A stretch of DNA of 64,000 nucleotides, taken from assembly GCA_017465475.1 (NCBI GenBank), contig JAFTWC010000035.1, forward strand, positions 124,001 to 188,000. The letters run 5' to 3'. Shown piece after piece: positions 51,801 to 60,261 of the stretch (within the stretch, counting starts at the first letter, position 1; each line of letters begins with the position of its first letter). Both the position numbers and the translations under genes were made by a program. The notes beneath the pieces are model-generated. The model ran no database searches. It was not told the DNA's origin and saw nothing but the letters and a program-made list of their open reading frames with translations. The stretch is from Lachnospiraceae bacterium (GTDB lineage Bacteria > Bacillota > Clostridia > Lachnospirales > Lachnospiraceae).

Positions 51801-52406
51801 TAACTGTTTTTCAATTTCCGATAAAATATCCGTAATTCTGGATAAATTCAGCTTCTCTTCTTCTAACTGCTTTTCTGCAGCAGCTTTTCTCTTTTTGTAC
51901 TTTACAATACCGGCTGCTTCATCAAAGAGTTCTCTGCGTTCTTCCGGTTTACCGCTTAAAATCTTGTCAATCTGTCCCTGTCCGATGATGGAATAGCCTT
52001 CCTTACCGATACCGGTGTCAAAAAACAGTTCCTGCACATCCCGCAAACGACAATTGTTTCCGTTCATGAGATATTCACTTTCACCGGAACGATACACGCG
52101 TCTTGCCACCGTTACTTCATCATACTCAATCGGCAACTGGTGATCGGAGTTATCCAGTGTAATGGCAACATAAGCATACCCCTGTGGCTTTCTCATCTGC
52201 GTACCGGCAAAAATAACGTCCTGCATAGAGCTTCCGCGAAGCTGCTTGGCACTCTGCTCACCCAATACCCAGCGTACCGCATCCGCAACATTACTTTTTC
52301 CGGAACCGTTCGGTCCTACAATGCCTGTAATGCCGTCATGAAATTCAAAAACGATTTTATTGGCAAAGGACTTAAACCCCTGTACCTCTATACTTTTTAA
52401 ATACAT
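48846..52406 (-). CDS. smc: Chromosome partition protein SMC
   Basis: 1186 residues, normal length. The condensin ATPase of Gram-positives, which compacts and segregates chromosomes with ScpA and ScpB. It has Walker A GIVGPNGSGKSNVADA at the N-terminus, two long coiled-coil arms, and a hinge around residues 510-640 (GYGGGIRRVMEQKEK, ETALGGNIQNIV, NPGGSISGGAYKNAS). The C-terminal half carries the signature MMQLSGGEKALTAIA and Walker B CLLDEIEAALDDSN. It lies 18 bases after rnc and starts MYLKSIEVQGFKSFANK. Confidence 0.98.
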   Translation of the reverse strand: MYLKSIEVQGFKSFANKIVFEFHDGITGIVGPNGSGKSNVADAVRWVLGEQSAKQLRGSSMQDVIFAGTQMRKPQGYAYVAITLDNSDHQLPIEYDEVTVARRVYRSGESEYLMNGNNCRLRDVQELFFDTGIGKEGYSIIGQGQIDKILSGKPEERRELFDEAAGIVKYKKRKAAAEKQLEEEKLNLSRITDILSEIEKQLGPLERQQTAAKEYLQLKEELKQVEVNAFLLEHEKQEEAEQDLEEKISIVQNDFNETSAEYENSKELYEKLEQEATALSELLAENAARKSDLQLEIQKNESEIKLLMEQISTIRVSESHYKERKSVVEREREEKLNELARYKNEKLESDRNRNRLEDAKEEADRELEEIRERINGYTNEIENRNADVFRLLTENGTINTNVQRYRTIKEQNQIKKSALTQKILQSQNDKSIAESSVEEKRTRLADISDKISERLAGNRADEAELTKIREELNRIRDTYEQAQRDCIREQSKAESLRNISERYDGYGGGIRRVMEQKEKESGIIGVVADIFEVEKQYEVAIETALGGNIQNIVTDTEATAKRMVQFLKQNKAGRATFLPLDAVKERSGGNTEDVRREKGVIGYAADLVSTESRFQSVISFLLGRIVVADTIDNALQLAKKYRYSLRIVTLEGEQLNPGGSISGGAYKNASNLLGRRREVEEAQKRVEELGERLASMEERRNLLRTKREEISARLEQSKAALQEEFLLQNTAKLELDRVEEEAKERLSSFDEIQRELAEIELQEKELSENIEKMELALVENEQASKRNDAGIEECGHLLEEERRLEQYAMEKGESLRMELSTVKQSNQFLAENIARIEGEIAKLTGEENQLSDEGAGAVDAVSEKEAAITRTKQDIETLYKVCGAMEKEAEDIAKRRDDATVKHKNVLAKREALYERRAELDKELFRLNDKKDKLKEQIEAQCTYMWDEYEMTLSDAAELKNELFDSLPQAKKRVQELKNKIKGLGSVNVNAIEEYRDCMERFTFLDAQRNDLVTAGETLTAMISELDEKMRVQFEEKFEQIKEQFDEVFRELFGGGKGTLELQEEEDILSAGVRINAQPPGKKLQNMMQLSGGEKALTAIALLFAIQNLKPSPFCLLDEIEAALDDSNVKRYAGYLHKLTKHTQFIVITHRRGTMAAADTLYGITMQEKGVSTLVSVNLIEDKLDA

Positions 52407-52424
52407 ACAATGCTCTCCCGTTCT

Positions 52425-53129
52425 TTAATCTGCGGTATTTTGGCGTAACAACAAAATACTCTTATATGCCGCTTCCTGCTCGGCGGCTTTCTTCGTTTTC
52501 CCTTCTCCTTTGGCAAGCGGAGTTTCATCCAGATAAGCACAAACGGTGAACTTTTTCATATGTTCCGGTCCTTCTTCCGATATGAGCTGATAGGACAACT
52601 TCCCTTTATGGCTGCTCTGTATCAATTCCTGCAGGATAGTCTTACTATCACAAAAGAGTGTTCTGTGTGCCACATCGGACAATACCGTCCGCTCAATAAA
52701 CTCTTTCGCATTAGTAAAGCCACCATCTAAATAAATTGCTCCGATTACTGCTTCAAAGGCATCGGACAAAATAGAATTTCTTGTTCTTCCGCCGGTTGCC
52801 TCTTCTCCTTTTCCCAAAAGTAAACAACTTCCCAAATCGATTTCCTTTGCACATTGCGCCAGGGTAGGCTCACAAACAAGACTTGCACGAAGCTTTGTAA
52901 GCTTCCCTTCCGGCATGGTCAGATTATTCTTATAGAGATATTCACTGGAAATCATCTCAAGTACGGCATCTCCCAAAAATTCTAAACGCTCATTATTATC
53001 TTCCCGTTTTAAATGATGCTCGTTGGCATAGGAACTGTGGGTTAAGGCATGAAATAATAAATCCGGATTCTGAAACCTGTACCTTAACCTATCTTCTAAG
53101 TATGCTTGTAGCTGCTCTGTCGGTAACAT
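52425..53129 (-). CDS. rnc: Ribonuclease III
   Basis: 234 residues from the ATG at 53129, preceded by AAAGGAGG. It cuts double-stranded RNA, including rRNA precursors. The nuclease signature NERLEFLGDAVLEMISSEYL is near residue 50, and a second acidic motif is in DAFEAVIGAIYLDGGF. A C-terminal double-stranded RNA-binding domain (SYQLISEEGPEHMKKFTVCA, GKTKKAAEQEAAYKSI) is present. It is in the conserved acpP-rnc-smc order. Confidence 0.97.
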   Translation of the reverse strand: MLPTEQLQAYLEDRLRYRFQNPDLLFHALTHSSYANEHHLKREDNNERLEFLGDAVLEMISSEYLYKNNLTMPEGKLTKLRASLVCEPTLAQCAKEIDLGSCLLLGKGEEATGGRTRNSILSDAFEAVIGAIYLDGGFTNAKEFIERTVLSDVAHRTLFCDSKTILQELIQSSHKGKLSYQLISEEGPEHMKKFTVCAYLDETPLAKGEGKTKKAAEQEAAYKSILLLRQNTAD

Positions 53130-53159
53130 CTGTTCCTCCTTTCCCATTGAAATGAACAA

Positions 53160-53178
53160 GGGTGTCTTTTAGACACCC
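53160..53178 (-). promoter_or_regulatory. Intercistronic hairpin between acpP and rnc
   Basis: GGGTGTC pairs with GACACCC around a 5-base loop, followed on the minus strand by TTGTTCATTTC. The stem is short but perfect. It could stabilise the 3' end of the abundant acpP message or partly terminate before rnc. Confidence 0.6.
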
Positions 53179-53200
53179 CGTGATTCTATCGGTGTAAAAC

Positions 53201-53431
53201 CTAATTTAATGCATTTTTTATCTGCTCTACTGCATCTGCAACCGTTACAATTCCTTCCGCAGCTTCGTTAGCAATCTCAATATCGAATTCTTCTTCGATA
53301 CCCATCAGAATCTGAAATACATCTAACGAATCAGCACCCAGGTCATCAACAAAAGTGGTCTCCATCGTAATCTCCTCGGCGTCCACATTTAATACCTCGC
53401 TGATTATTTTCTGTAATTTCTCGAATTCCAT
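53201..53431 (-). CDS. acpP: Acyl carrier protein
   Basis: 76 residues, the normal length. It carries growing fatty acyl chains on a phosphopantetheine attached to the serine of [12 protein letters not shown] (about residue 36). It is strongly acidic with four predicted helices. The ATG at 53431 is chosen with AAAGGAG upstream; an earlier in-frame ATG at 53449 lies within that site. It lies 20 bases after plsX, and the shared promoter at 54493-54521 drives both. Confidence 0.97.
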   Translation of the reverse strand: MEFEKLQKIISEVLNVDAEEITMETTFVDDLGADSLDVFQILMGIEEEFDIEIANEAAEGIVTVADAVEQIKNALN

Positions 53432-53451
53432 GTTTCTATCTCCTTTCATTT

Positions 53452-54462
53452 TTATTCATTCACAAAAATACTTTCTTTAATCTTTTCATTTATGTTCTGT
53501 TCTTTAAACGAAATACACTGCAAAATGGAGTTTCTGATTTCATCCGACTTGGAATTACCGTGACTCTTCACAACAAGCCCCTTCAAACCTAACATCGGAG
53601 CTCCGCCATATTTGGAAGAATCTAACTCTTTCAAAGTACCTTTTAACGCAGGTTTCACTAACAATGCCCCGATTTTACTGCGAAGTGAACTCATCATTCC
53701 TTTTTTGATTTCACCCATCAACGTAGCTGCAAGTCCTTCGTAAAGTTTTAAAATAACATTTCCCACAAAGGCTTCGCACACAATAACATCTGCATAGCCG
53801 GAAGGAATCTCTCTTGCTTCAATGCTACCGATAAAGTTAATCTCATTACAGTTCTTTAACAAAGGAAAGGTTTCTTTTACCAGTGCATTTCCCTTTTCTT
53901 CCTCTGCACCCACATTGACAATGGCTACTCGCGGATTCTTTATCCCCATGACATGTTCCATGTATACGGAACCCATCTTCGCAAACTGTACTAAATGAGA
54001 AGATCTGGCATCTACATTAGCACCGCAGTCAATTAAAAGAGAAACTCCCTTACTTGTCGGTAAAAGCGGCGCAAGCGGCGGACGTTCTACTCCCGGAAGT
54101 CTTCCTACAATCAACTGTGCACCGACTAAAACGGCACCGGTGCTTCCTGCAGATACAAATGCATCCGCTTCGTTATTTTTTACCAAAGTCATGGCTTTTA
54201 CTACAGAAGAATCTTTTTTACGACGTACCGCCATAACCGGTGCTTCTTCGTTCGTAATCTCTTCTTCCGCGTGAACAACAGTAATACGTTCTTTATCATA
54301 GGTATACTGCTGTAACTGTTCTTTAATGATATCTTCTTTCCCGACCAGCACTATACTGACACGGTCATCATCACAAACAGCGCGTACAGCCCCCTTAATC
54401 ACCTCTGCCGGTGCATTATCCCCGCCCATGGCATCTACGGCGACTTTCACCATCGTCTGCAT
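53452..54462 (-). CDS. plsX: Phosphate acyltransferase PlsX
   Basis: 336 residues. It converts acyl-ACP to acyl-phosphate, the first step of phospholipid synthesis in most Gram-positives. Conserved segments: [20 protein letters not shown] at the N-terminus, [37 protein letters not shown], and the C-terminal [19 protein letters not shown]. It starts the plsX-acpP-rnc-smc-ftsY-ilvA-rapZ operon from its own promoter. Confidence 0.97.
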   Translation of the reverse strand: MQTMVKVAVDAMGGDNAPAEVIKGAVRAVCDDDRVSIVLVGKEDIIKEQLQQYTYDKERITVVHAEEEITNEEAPVMAVRRKKDSSVVKAMTLVKNNEADAFVSAGSTGAVLVGAQLIVGRLPGVERPPLAPLLPTSKGVSLLIDCGANVDARSSHLVQFAKMGSVYMEHVMGIKNPRVAIVNVGAEEEKGNALVKETFPLLKNCNEINFIGSIEAREIPSGYADVIVCEAFVGNVILKLYEGLAATLMGEIKKGMMSSLRSKIGALLVKPALKGTLKELDSSKYGGAPMLGLKGLVVKSHGNSKSDEIRNSILQCISFKEQNINEKIKESIFVNE

Positions 54463-54492
54463 GATTATGAACTCCTTTCATATCTATAACTC

Positions 54493-54521
54493 ACTATACT
54501 AAATCTCTCTTTAAAAATCAA
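54493..54521 (-). promoter_or_regulatory. plsX promoter
   Basis: On the minus strand TTGATT (54516-54521), 17 bases, TATAGT (54493-54498), about 30 bases before the plsX start. I see no clear FapR-type inverted repeat around it. Confidence 0.65.
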
Positions 54522-54548
54522 TATCTATTTTAAAAAAGAATCTGCCGA

Positions 54549-55322
54549 TTACTCTTTCCGATAGAAGAAGGACCGATAGGTTTTATACCCCAATGCCGCC
54601 GGCTGAATAATCTGTTCCGTAGAGCCGACAAATAAGAATCCTTCCGGACGTAACGAATCATTAAATTTCTTGTATATATCTACTTTAGCTTCCTCTGTAA
54701 AATAGATTAATACATTTCTGCACACAATCAAGTCACAATTTGACGGATACGGATCCTTTAACAAATTATGTTCTTTAAATTCGACGCATTTTTTTACATC
54801 TGCATTAATCTGGTAGTTCTGTTCGTTTACCTGTGTAAAATATTTTTTTAAAAAGCCTGCCGGAAGTCCCTTTAAGCTCTTTTCGTTATATAATCCCATA
54901 CGTGCTTTATCTAACACCTGCTTGTCTATATCCGTAGCAATAATATGTATCTGGGACAACGGGAAAAACTGATTCAACATCATAACAAGAGAATACGGTT
55001 CATCTCCTGTAGAACATGCCGCGCTCCATATTTTCGGAGACTTTGTCTTTTCCAAAATTACAGGAACAATCTCCTTCTCCATCACCTTCCATAATTCCGG
55101 ATTACGATAAAACTCGGAAACGTTAATGGTAAGATAATTAACAAACTCATCAAACCGTTCCTTGTCTGTTTTTAACAGTTGCACATATGCGGAATATGTT
55201 GCCACTTTATGCTTTGCGATCAGCGCATCGATTCTACGCTTCATCTGACGCTCTTTGTACGCATTTAAGTCGATTTTCGTCAGTTGGAATACATCTTTTT
55301 TAAACTGTTCGTAATTATCCAT
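54549..55322 (-). CDS. cheR: CheR-type chemotaxis protein methyltransferase
   Basis: 257 residues. It uses SAM to methylate receptor glutamates. An N-terminal helical domain (YEQFKKDVFQLTKIDLNAYK, QMKRRIDALI) precedes the SAM domain: FYRNPELWKVM, WSAACSTGDEPYSLVMML, IIATDIDKQVLDKAR and the C-terminal CDLIVCRNVLIYFTEEAK. The SAM glycine loop has an alanine (WSAACSTGDEPY) where glycine is commoner, which may be tolerated. No other chemotaxis genes are nearby. The ATG at 55322 has GGAGG upstream; a structured leader lies at 55386-55471. Confidence 0.9.
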   Translation of the reverse strand: MDNYEQFKKDVFQLTKIDLNAYKERQMKRRIDALIAKHKVATYSAYVQLLKTDKERFDEFVNYLTINVSEFYRNPELWKVMEKEIVPVILEKTKSPKIWSAACSTGDEPYSLVMMLNQFFPLSQIHIIATDIDKQVLDKARMGLYNEKSLKGLPAGFLKKYFTQVNEQNYQINADVKKCVEFKEHNLLKDPYPSNCDLIVCRNVLIYFTEEAKVDIYKKFNDSLRPEGFLFVGSTEQIIQPAALGYKTYRSFFYRKE

Positions 55323-55385
55323 ATGGTATCCTCCGTGCAACTTTATTCTTTCGAGAATCTCCCTGAAATAGTGTCCTTTAAAATG

Positions 55386-55471
55386 AGAAACGCCCGACAC
55401 TCTGTGGCAAAAGTGCGCCATGCTGTGCTTCCGACATATACGCACCTCATCTCAGAGTATCGAGGCGTTCT
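55386..55471 (-). repeat. Long imperfect hairpin in the cheR leader
   Basis: AGAACGCC-TCGATACTCTG and the downstream CAGAGTGTCG-GGCGTTTCT pair, and an inner GTGCG/CGCAC pairing closes a roughly 23-base loop, giving about 30 interrupted base pairs. It lies between the S1 stop codon at 55494 and the cheR start at 55322. No strong T-run follows, so a plain terminator is doubtful. It may be an intergenic repeat or regulatory RNA. Confidence 0.65.
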
Positions 55472-55493
55472 AAATTATTTCTCTAACGAGATA

Positions 55494-57428
55494 TTATTCT
55501 GCATCTGCAGCGTCTTCCTGTGCTTCAGCAACTTCTTCCTCAACCGGAGCAAGTAAAGCCTTTACACTAAGACTAATCTTCTTGTCATCAAGATTGAAAT
55601 CAACAATCTTTGCTTCGATTTCCTGACCAACCTTTAATACGTCAGCCGGCTTCTCCACGTGCTCTCTTGCAATCTGAGAAACATGAAGTAACGCATCTAC
55701 GCCCGGAACAAGCTCAACGAATGCACCGAAATCGGTCATTCTTGCCACCTTACCGGTAACAACATTACCTACTGCGAACTTCTCTTCTGCATCAGCCCAC
55801 GGATTCTGATCCGGGAACTTCATGGAAAGTGCAACCTTCTCGCCCTGGATATCCTTAATGAATGCCTTTACGGTATCGCCAACCTTAAATACCTTCTTCG
55901 GGCTCTCGATTCTGCCCCAGGACATCTCAGAGATGTGAAGTAAACCATCAACGCCGCCAAGGTCAATGAAAGCACCAAACTCGGTTACATTCTTAACCTT
56001 GCCTTCTACTACATCGCCAATCTGAATTCTTGCAAAAAGCTCCTTCTGAAGCTCTGCCTTCTTTGCAACGAGTAACTGCTTACGGTCACCGATGATTCTT
56101 CTTCTGCGCGGATTGAACTCGCTGATAACAAACTCAATCTCCTGATCCTTATACTTGCTTAAATCCTTCTCATAAGTGTCGGATACGAGGCTTGCCGGAA
56201 TGAAAATTCTTGCTTCATCAATCACAACGCTTAAGCCGCCTTCCAATACAGCAGAAACAGTTGCCTTGAGAACCTCTTTGTTGTTGAATGCTTCTTCAAG
56301 CTTCTTGTTGCCCTTCTCTGCAGCAAGTCTCTTGTAGGTAAGAAGAACCTGTCCTTCTCCGTCATTTACCTTGAGAACCTTTGCCTGCATGGTGTCACCT
56401 TCCTTAACCAGAGTGGTTAAGTCCACATTCGGAGTGTTGGTGTATTCGCTTCTGGTAATAATACCGTCAGCCTTATAGCCTATGTTCAAGACGATTTCGT
56501 CTTCTTTAACGCGAATCACAGTGCCCTCGACTACCTCTCCGTTGTGTATTGTCTTTAAAGACTCCTCCAATAATTGGTCAAAACTCATTTCAGACATGAT
56601 TTTCTGAACCTCCTTGATAATATTATTTGGGGTGGAAGCCCCCGCTGTAATACCTACGCAACGAAAAGATTTAAACTGACTTAAATCCAGGTCATCGAGT
56701 TTCTGTATATAGTAAGTATTTCCACATGCGTTCTTCGCGATTTCATACAACTTCTTTGTGTTGGAACTCTGCTTTCCGCCGATCACGATCATCGCTTCCG
56801 ACATAGCTGCCAACCGTGCCGCTTCCGACTGTCGTTCCTGTGTTGCATTACATATCGTATTCAGAACAATTATATCATACCGCTTTTTTTCAAAAATTTC
56901 AACTAATTCTTGAAATTTCTTGTAATTAAATGTCGTTTGTGCCACGATACATAATTTTTCATCCGCCGAAATGCTCACTTTTTCCAGTGTTTCTGCGGAA
57001 TCTGCGATAATGACATCTCCGTTTGCCCATCCCTTAATTCCGATAACTTCCGGATGCTTTTCATCTCCGATAATAACAATTCGTCTTCCGAGACGACTCT
57101 GTTCCTCTACGATCTTATGAATTTTCTTCACAAAAGGACAGGTTGCATCCACCACTTCAAACCCTTGTGCCTGCATTTTCTCCTGTTCTTTTCTGGTTAC
57201 TCCGTGAGAACGTATTACTATTGTACCCTTTTCCACGGAATTCCATTCATCTTCCGGATATAAAATGCAAACTCCTTTTTCCGAAAATTCCCGAACGACT
57301 TCTTCATTATGAATAATCGGTCCGTACGTATACACCTTCTTTTTCAGACGAAGCTGTTCTTCCACCTGTTCCACTGCTCGTTTCACGCCGAAACAAAATC
57401 CGGCGGTTTTCGCAACTGTGATATCCAT
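55494..57428 (-). CDS. IspH (HMBPP reductase) fused to ribosomal protein S1
   Basis: 644 residues. Residues 1 to about 285 are IspH, the last MEP-pathway enzyme, with iron-sulfur cysteines C12 (GFCFGVKRA), C97 (DATCPFVKK) and C193 (NTICNATQERQ), plus histidines at H40 and in RSHGVTR. Residues about 300-630 contain four S1 RNA-binding domains: GTVIRVKEDEIVLNIGYK, a divergent SAVLEGGLSVVIDEAR, then VKNVTEFGAFIDLGGVDGLL and KVARMTDFGAFVEL. This fusion is known in Clostridia, in which it serves both isoprenoid and translation functions. The ATG at 57428 has GGAGGAG upstream. It follows cmk by 17 bases, as in other Firmicutes. Confidence 0.95.
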   Translation of the reverse strand: MDITVAKTAGFCFGVKRAVEQVEEQLRLKKKVYTYGPIIHNEEVVREFSEKGVCILYPEDEWNSVEKGTIVIRSHGVTRKEQEKMQAQGFEVVDATCPFVKKIHKIVEEQSRLGRRIVIIGDEKHPEVIGIKGWANGDVIIADSAETLEKVSISADEKLCIVAQTTFNYKKFQELVEIFEKKRYDIIVLNTICNATQERQSEAARLAAMSEAMIVIGGKQSSNTKKLYEIAKNACGNTYYIQKLDDLDLSQFKSFRCVGITAGASTPNNIIKEVQKIMSEMSFDQLLEESLKTIHNGEVVEGTVIRVKEDEIVLNIGYKADGIITRSEYTNTPNVDLTTLVKEGDTMQAKVLKVNDGEGQVLLTYKRLAAEKGNKKLEEAFNNKEVLKATVSAVLEGGLSVVIDEARIFIPASLVSDTYEKDLSKYKDQEIEFVISEFNPRRRRIIGDRKQLLVAKKAELQKELFARIQIGDVVEGKVKNVTEFGAFIDLGGVDGLLHISEMSWGRIESPKKVFKVGDTVKAFIKDIQGEKVALSMKFPDQNPWADAEEKFAVGNVVTGKVARMTDFGAFVELVPGVDALLHVSQIAREHVEKPADVLKVGQEIEAKIVDFNLDDKKISLSVKALLAPVEEEVAEAQEDAADAE

Positions 57429-57445
57429 TCGACTCCTCCGCCTTT

Positions 57446-58120
57446 TTATCGTTTCTGTGCTTCCATGCACATCTCGTAGAGTTTGTCTACGTTTTCTTCT
57501 ATAGTCATACCGGAATTATCAAAGAAGACCGCGTCCTCTGCCTGTACCAGCGGTGCGAACTCTCTGTGGGAATCTCTGTAATCCCGCTCTCTGATATTCT
57601 CTTCGATTTCGGACAAACTACAGTCGATTCCTTTGGCTTTCTGTTCATCATAGCGTCTCTTTGCACGCACTTCCACACTGGCCGTAAGAAACACCTTCAC
57701 ATTGGCATCAGGAAGCACGTAAGAGCCGATATCTCTTCCGTCCATAACAACATTCTCCTGTTTCGCCAGCGCACGCTGTAATTCTACCATTTTCAAACGA
57801 ACTTTTTTGTTTACGGAAGAAACACTGGTCATATGACTGACCTCTTCCGTCCGAATAAGACCGTTTACATTTTCTCCGTTTAACAAGACTACCTGCTCTC
57901 CGTCTTTATGGGTAATGGTTACATCTGCAGTATCGCAAGCAGCTTCCATGGCGTCAAACTCGTTTTCTCCAATCCCGTTTCTGATAAAATGTAATGCCAT
58001 GGCACGATACATTGCTCCCGTATCAACATATATATATCCTAACTTCTTTGCCAATAACTTTGCCACCGTACTCTTACCTGCTCCTGCCGGTCCATCAAGT
58101 GCTATACTGAAAAATCCCAT
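57446..58120 (-). CDS. cmk: Cytidylate kinase
   Basis: 224 residues, normal length. It phosphorylates CMP and dCMP. P-loop GPAGAGKSTVAKLLAKKLG near the N-terminus, VDTGAMYRAM for nucleoside binding, VVMDGRDIGSYVLPDA and the arginine-rich EENIRERDYRDSHREFAPL lid. It sits upstream of the ispH-rpsA fusion, a conserved order in Firmicutes (cmk-ispH-rpsA). Confidence 0.97.
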   Translation of the reverse strand: MGFFSIALDGPAGAGKSTVAKLLAKKLGYIYVDTGAMYRAMALHFIRNGIGENEFDAMEAACDTADVTITHKDGEQVVLLNGENVNGLIRTEEVSHMTSVSSVNKKVRLKMVELQRALAKQENVVMDGRDIGSYVLPDANVKVFLTASVEVRAKRRYDEQKAKGIDCSLSEIEENIRERDYRDSHREFAPLVQAEDAVFFDNSGMTIEENVDKLYEMCMEAQKR

Positions 58121-58206
58121 ATCGTATCCTTTCTGCGTATTTCGCCTGTTATTTCATTTTTCTGTTGTCCCTTAAGACTCTCTTTCGCACAACTTTGCTT
58201 AACATA

Positions 58207-59451
58207 CTAAAACTGCTCTTCCTCAGCGGCGCAACTTCCCGCTAAATATCCGGTAGACCATGCTATTTGAAGATTATACCCACCTGTCAGGGCATCCGTA
58301 TCCAATACCTCTCCCGCAAAAAACAACCCCTTCACAAGCTTTGATTCCATGGTAGACGGATTTACTTCCTTTACGGAAACGCCGCCTTTGGTTATCACCG
58401 CTTCGTTAAAACCGCCTGTCTTTTTTATATGCATCGGCATTCCTTTTAATACATCCGTTAATGTATTACGCTCCTGTTTTGTTACGGAATTTATCTGTTT
58501 TTCTTCCGAAATTCCGCACAACTCGATTATAACCCGAATCAGTCTCTGTGGCAACAGCTTATCCAACGCATTGCGAAATTGTTTGTTCTTTGCCTCCTCA
58601 AAATCTCTTAAAATACGAGCATCCAACTCATCCTTCGACAATGCCGGTTTTAAATCCAATAACAATGTTACTTCACCCTTATTCAATTTATCCGTTACAA
58701 CTGCGCTGGCAGAAAGAACAAGAGGACCGCTTACTCCGTCTGCGGTAAACACTAATTCGCCAAAGTCGTTATATAATTCTTTCTTTCCTTGTATGGCCCG
58801 AAGACGTACATTCTTTAAGGACAATCCTTCCAGTTCTTTTGCAAAAGGCTCTGCTATCTTTAATGCTACAAGAGAAGGATAACACTCCGTCACCGTATGG
58901 CCACATAGTTTTGCAAAGGTATAACCGTCTCCGGTAGACCCTGTTGATGCATAAGACAGTCCGCCGGTAGCGACAATGCAAGCATCACAGGTAAGTGTTT
59001 CACCGTTTTGTAACACGACTCCGGTAACTACACCATCTTCTACACAAACCTTATTTACTTCGGTTCCGAAGCGAACAGAAACACCACTTTGTTTTAACCT
59101 TTTGGCCAATCCGTTAATCACATCCGATGACTTATCGGACACCGGAAAGACTCGTTCCCCACGTTCAATTTTTAAAGGCACCCCGCATTCTTCAAAAAAA
59201 CGCATGGTATCCTCATTCGTAAATGAATACAGTGCACTATATAAAAAGCGTCGGTTTGTAACAATATTTTTTAATAACTCTTCTGTTTCACATGCATTTG
59301 TTACATTACATCTGCCTTTTCCGGTAATGTAAATCTTTTTTCCCAGCTTCTCATTTTTTTCCAATAACACAACCTCGGCACCATGTTCCGCTGCTGCAAT
59401 TGCTGCCATCATTCCGGCGGCCCCCCCGCCAATGACAATAATTTTTTTCAT
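58207..59451 (-). CDS. FAD-dependent oxidoreductase of the HI0933/YhiN family
   Basis: 414 residues. An N-terminal FAD-binding Rossmann motif IGGGAAGMMAAIAAAEHGAE is followed by VVLLEKNEKLGKKIYITGKG and RCNVTN. In the middle is ACIVATGGLSYASTGSTGDG; the C-terminal LFFAGEVLDTDALTGGYNLQ binds the flavin again. The family is widespread in bacteria and its reaction is not well established. It usually precedes cmk, as here (86 bases). Function remains inferred only from fold. Confidence 0.9.
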   Translation of the reverse strand: MKKIIVIGGGAAGMMAAIAAAEHGAEVVLLEKNEKLGKKIYITGKGRCNVTNACETEELLKNIVTNRRFLYSALYSFTNEDTMRFFEECGVPLKIERGERVFPVSDKSSDVINGLAKRLKQSGVSVRFGTEVNKVCVEDGVVTGVVLQNGETLTCDACIVATGGLSYASTGSTGDGYTFAKLCGHTVTECYPSLVALKIAEPFAKELEGLSLKNVRLRAIQGKKELYNDFGELVFTADGVSGPLVLSASAVVTDKLNKGEVTLLLDLKPALSKDELDARILRDFEEAKNKQFRNALDKLLPQRLIRVIIELCGISEEKQINSVTKQERNTLTDVLKGMPMHIKKTGGFNEAVITKGGVSVKEVNPSTMESKLVKGLFFAGEVLDTDALTGGYNLQIAWSTGYLAGSCAAEEEQF

Positions 59452-59513
59452 AGTTGCTCCTTACCGTACCGATTCTTCCTATCGTCATCGATACTGTCGG
59501 TATTATAACAGAC

Positions 59514-59541
59514 AGGCTGTCGCATATACCAACGACAGCCT
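59514..59541 (-). terminator. Terminator-like hairpin after the GerMN-like gene
   Basis: On the minus strand AGGCTGTCG pairs with CGACAGCCT around a 10-base loop, then GTCTGTT. The T-run is weak, so read-through into the HI0933 gene is likely. Confidence 0.55.
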
Positions 59542-59553
59542 TGTAATCTCTTT

Positions 59554-60135
59554 TTATCGACTCATATAAACATCACCGATTCCTAAGGACAAGTGGCCGG
59601 AAGAATACGCGTTGCCTTCCACTGTAAAACAAACTCCCGTACATTCGGCTATATTGTCCAAAAGACTTTGTCCGAAAGCGTCCAAAATCAACCCCTCAAT
59701 GCTGGCCCCCACCTGACTGACCGGTGGTGTCGAAGCATCGAAATCCACTGTAATAAGTTCATTCTCATACGTAACACCGTTCACCACAACGTAAACGGCA
59801 TTATCCGCTAACGCTTCCGCAACTGCTTCCACAATCACCTGCTCCGTAATAACGGTTTCTCCTTCTACAAGAGCCGTAATTGTTGTCAACTCCGTCAAAT
59901 CTCCGTTTAATGTATAAATCGGCAACTCCGCAGATGCAACCGGAACCACATCCGGTGGTAATGTAAGTTCAACGGATAACGGAGGTTCTGTTATGACAAG
60001 CTCCGGTGTAACTGTTATGATAAGTTCCGGTGTGGCTGTGACATTCGGCAACTCGCTTTTCGCTGACTTGCCGCATCCCATCAACATACAAAGAACAAGA
60101 ATACTTCCGAAAATAATTCCGAATCTTCTTCGCAT
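59554..60135 (-). CDS. GerMN-like lipoprotein
   Basis: 193 residues. Signal peptide ending in the lipobox LMGC, then a Thr/Pro/Val-rich repeat linker (VTPELVITEPP). The C-terminal 120 residues (LPIYTLNGDLTEL, ITVDFDASTPP, TGVCFTVEGNAYSSG) resemble the GerMN fold found in spore and germination proteins such as GerM. The match is partial and I am not certain. The ATG at 60135 has AAAGGAG upstream. It lies about 125 bases after pgsA. Confidence 0.55.
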   Translation of the reverse strand: MRRRFGIIFGSILVLCMLMGCGKSAKSELPNVTATPELIITVTPELVITEPPLSVELTLPPDVVPVASAELPIYTLNGDLTELTTITALVEGETVITEQVIVEAVAEALADNAVYVVVNGVTYENELITVDFDASTPPVSQVGASIEGLILDAFGQSLLDNIAECTGVCFTVEGNAYSSGHLSLGIGDVYMSR

Positions 60136-60261
60136 AAGGACTCCTTTCATTTCTCTTTTCCCGCTACGAAACGTACCCCTTTTCCTATCCTCTTCTCTAC
60201 CATAACAGTCAAGTATGTCATTTTGATGGTAAAACTTTTAACGAAACGTTAAATCCTCTTC

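Noticed and set aside
55323..55445. 41-residue N-terminal extension of CheR
   Set aside because: The region forms the leader hairpin; GGAGG and a typical CheR start (MDNYEQF) lie at 55322.
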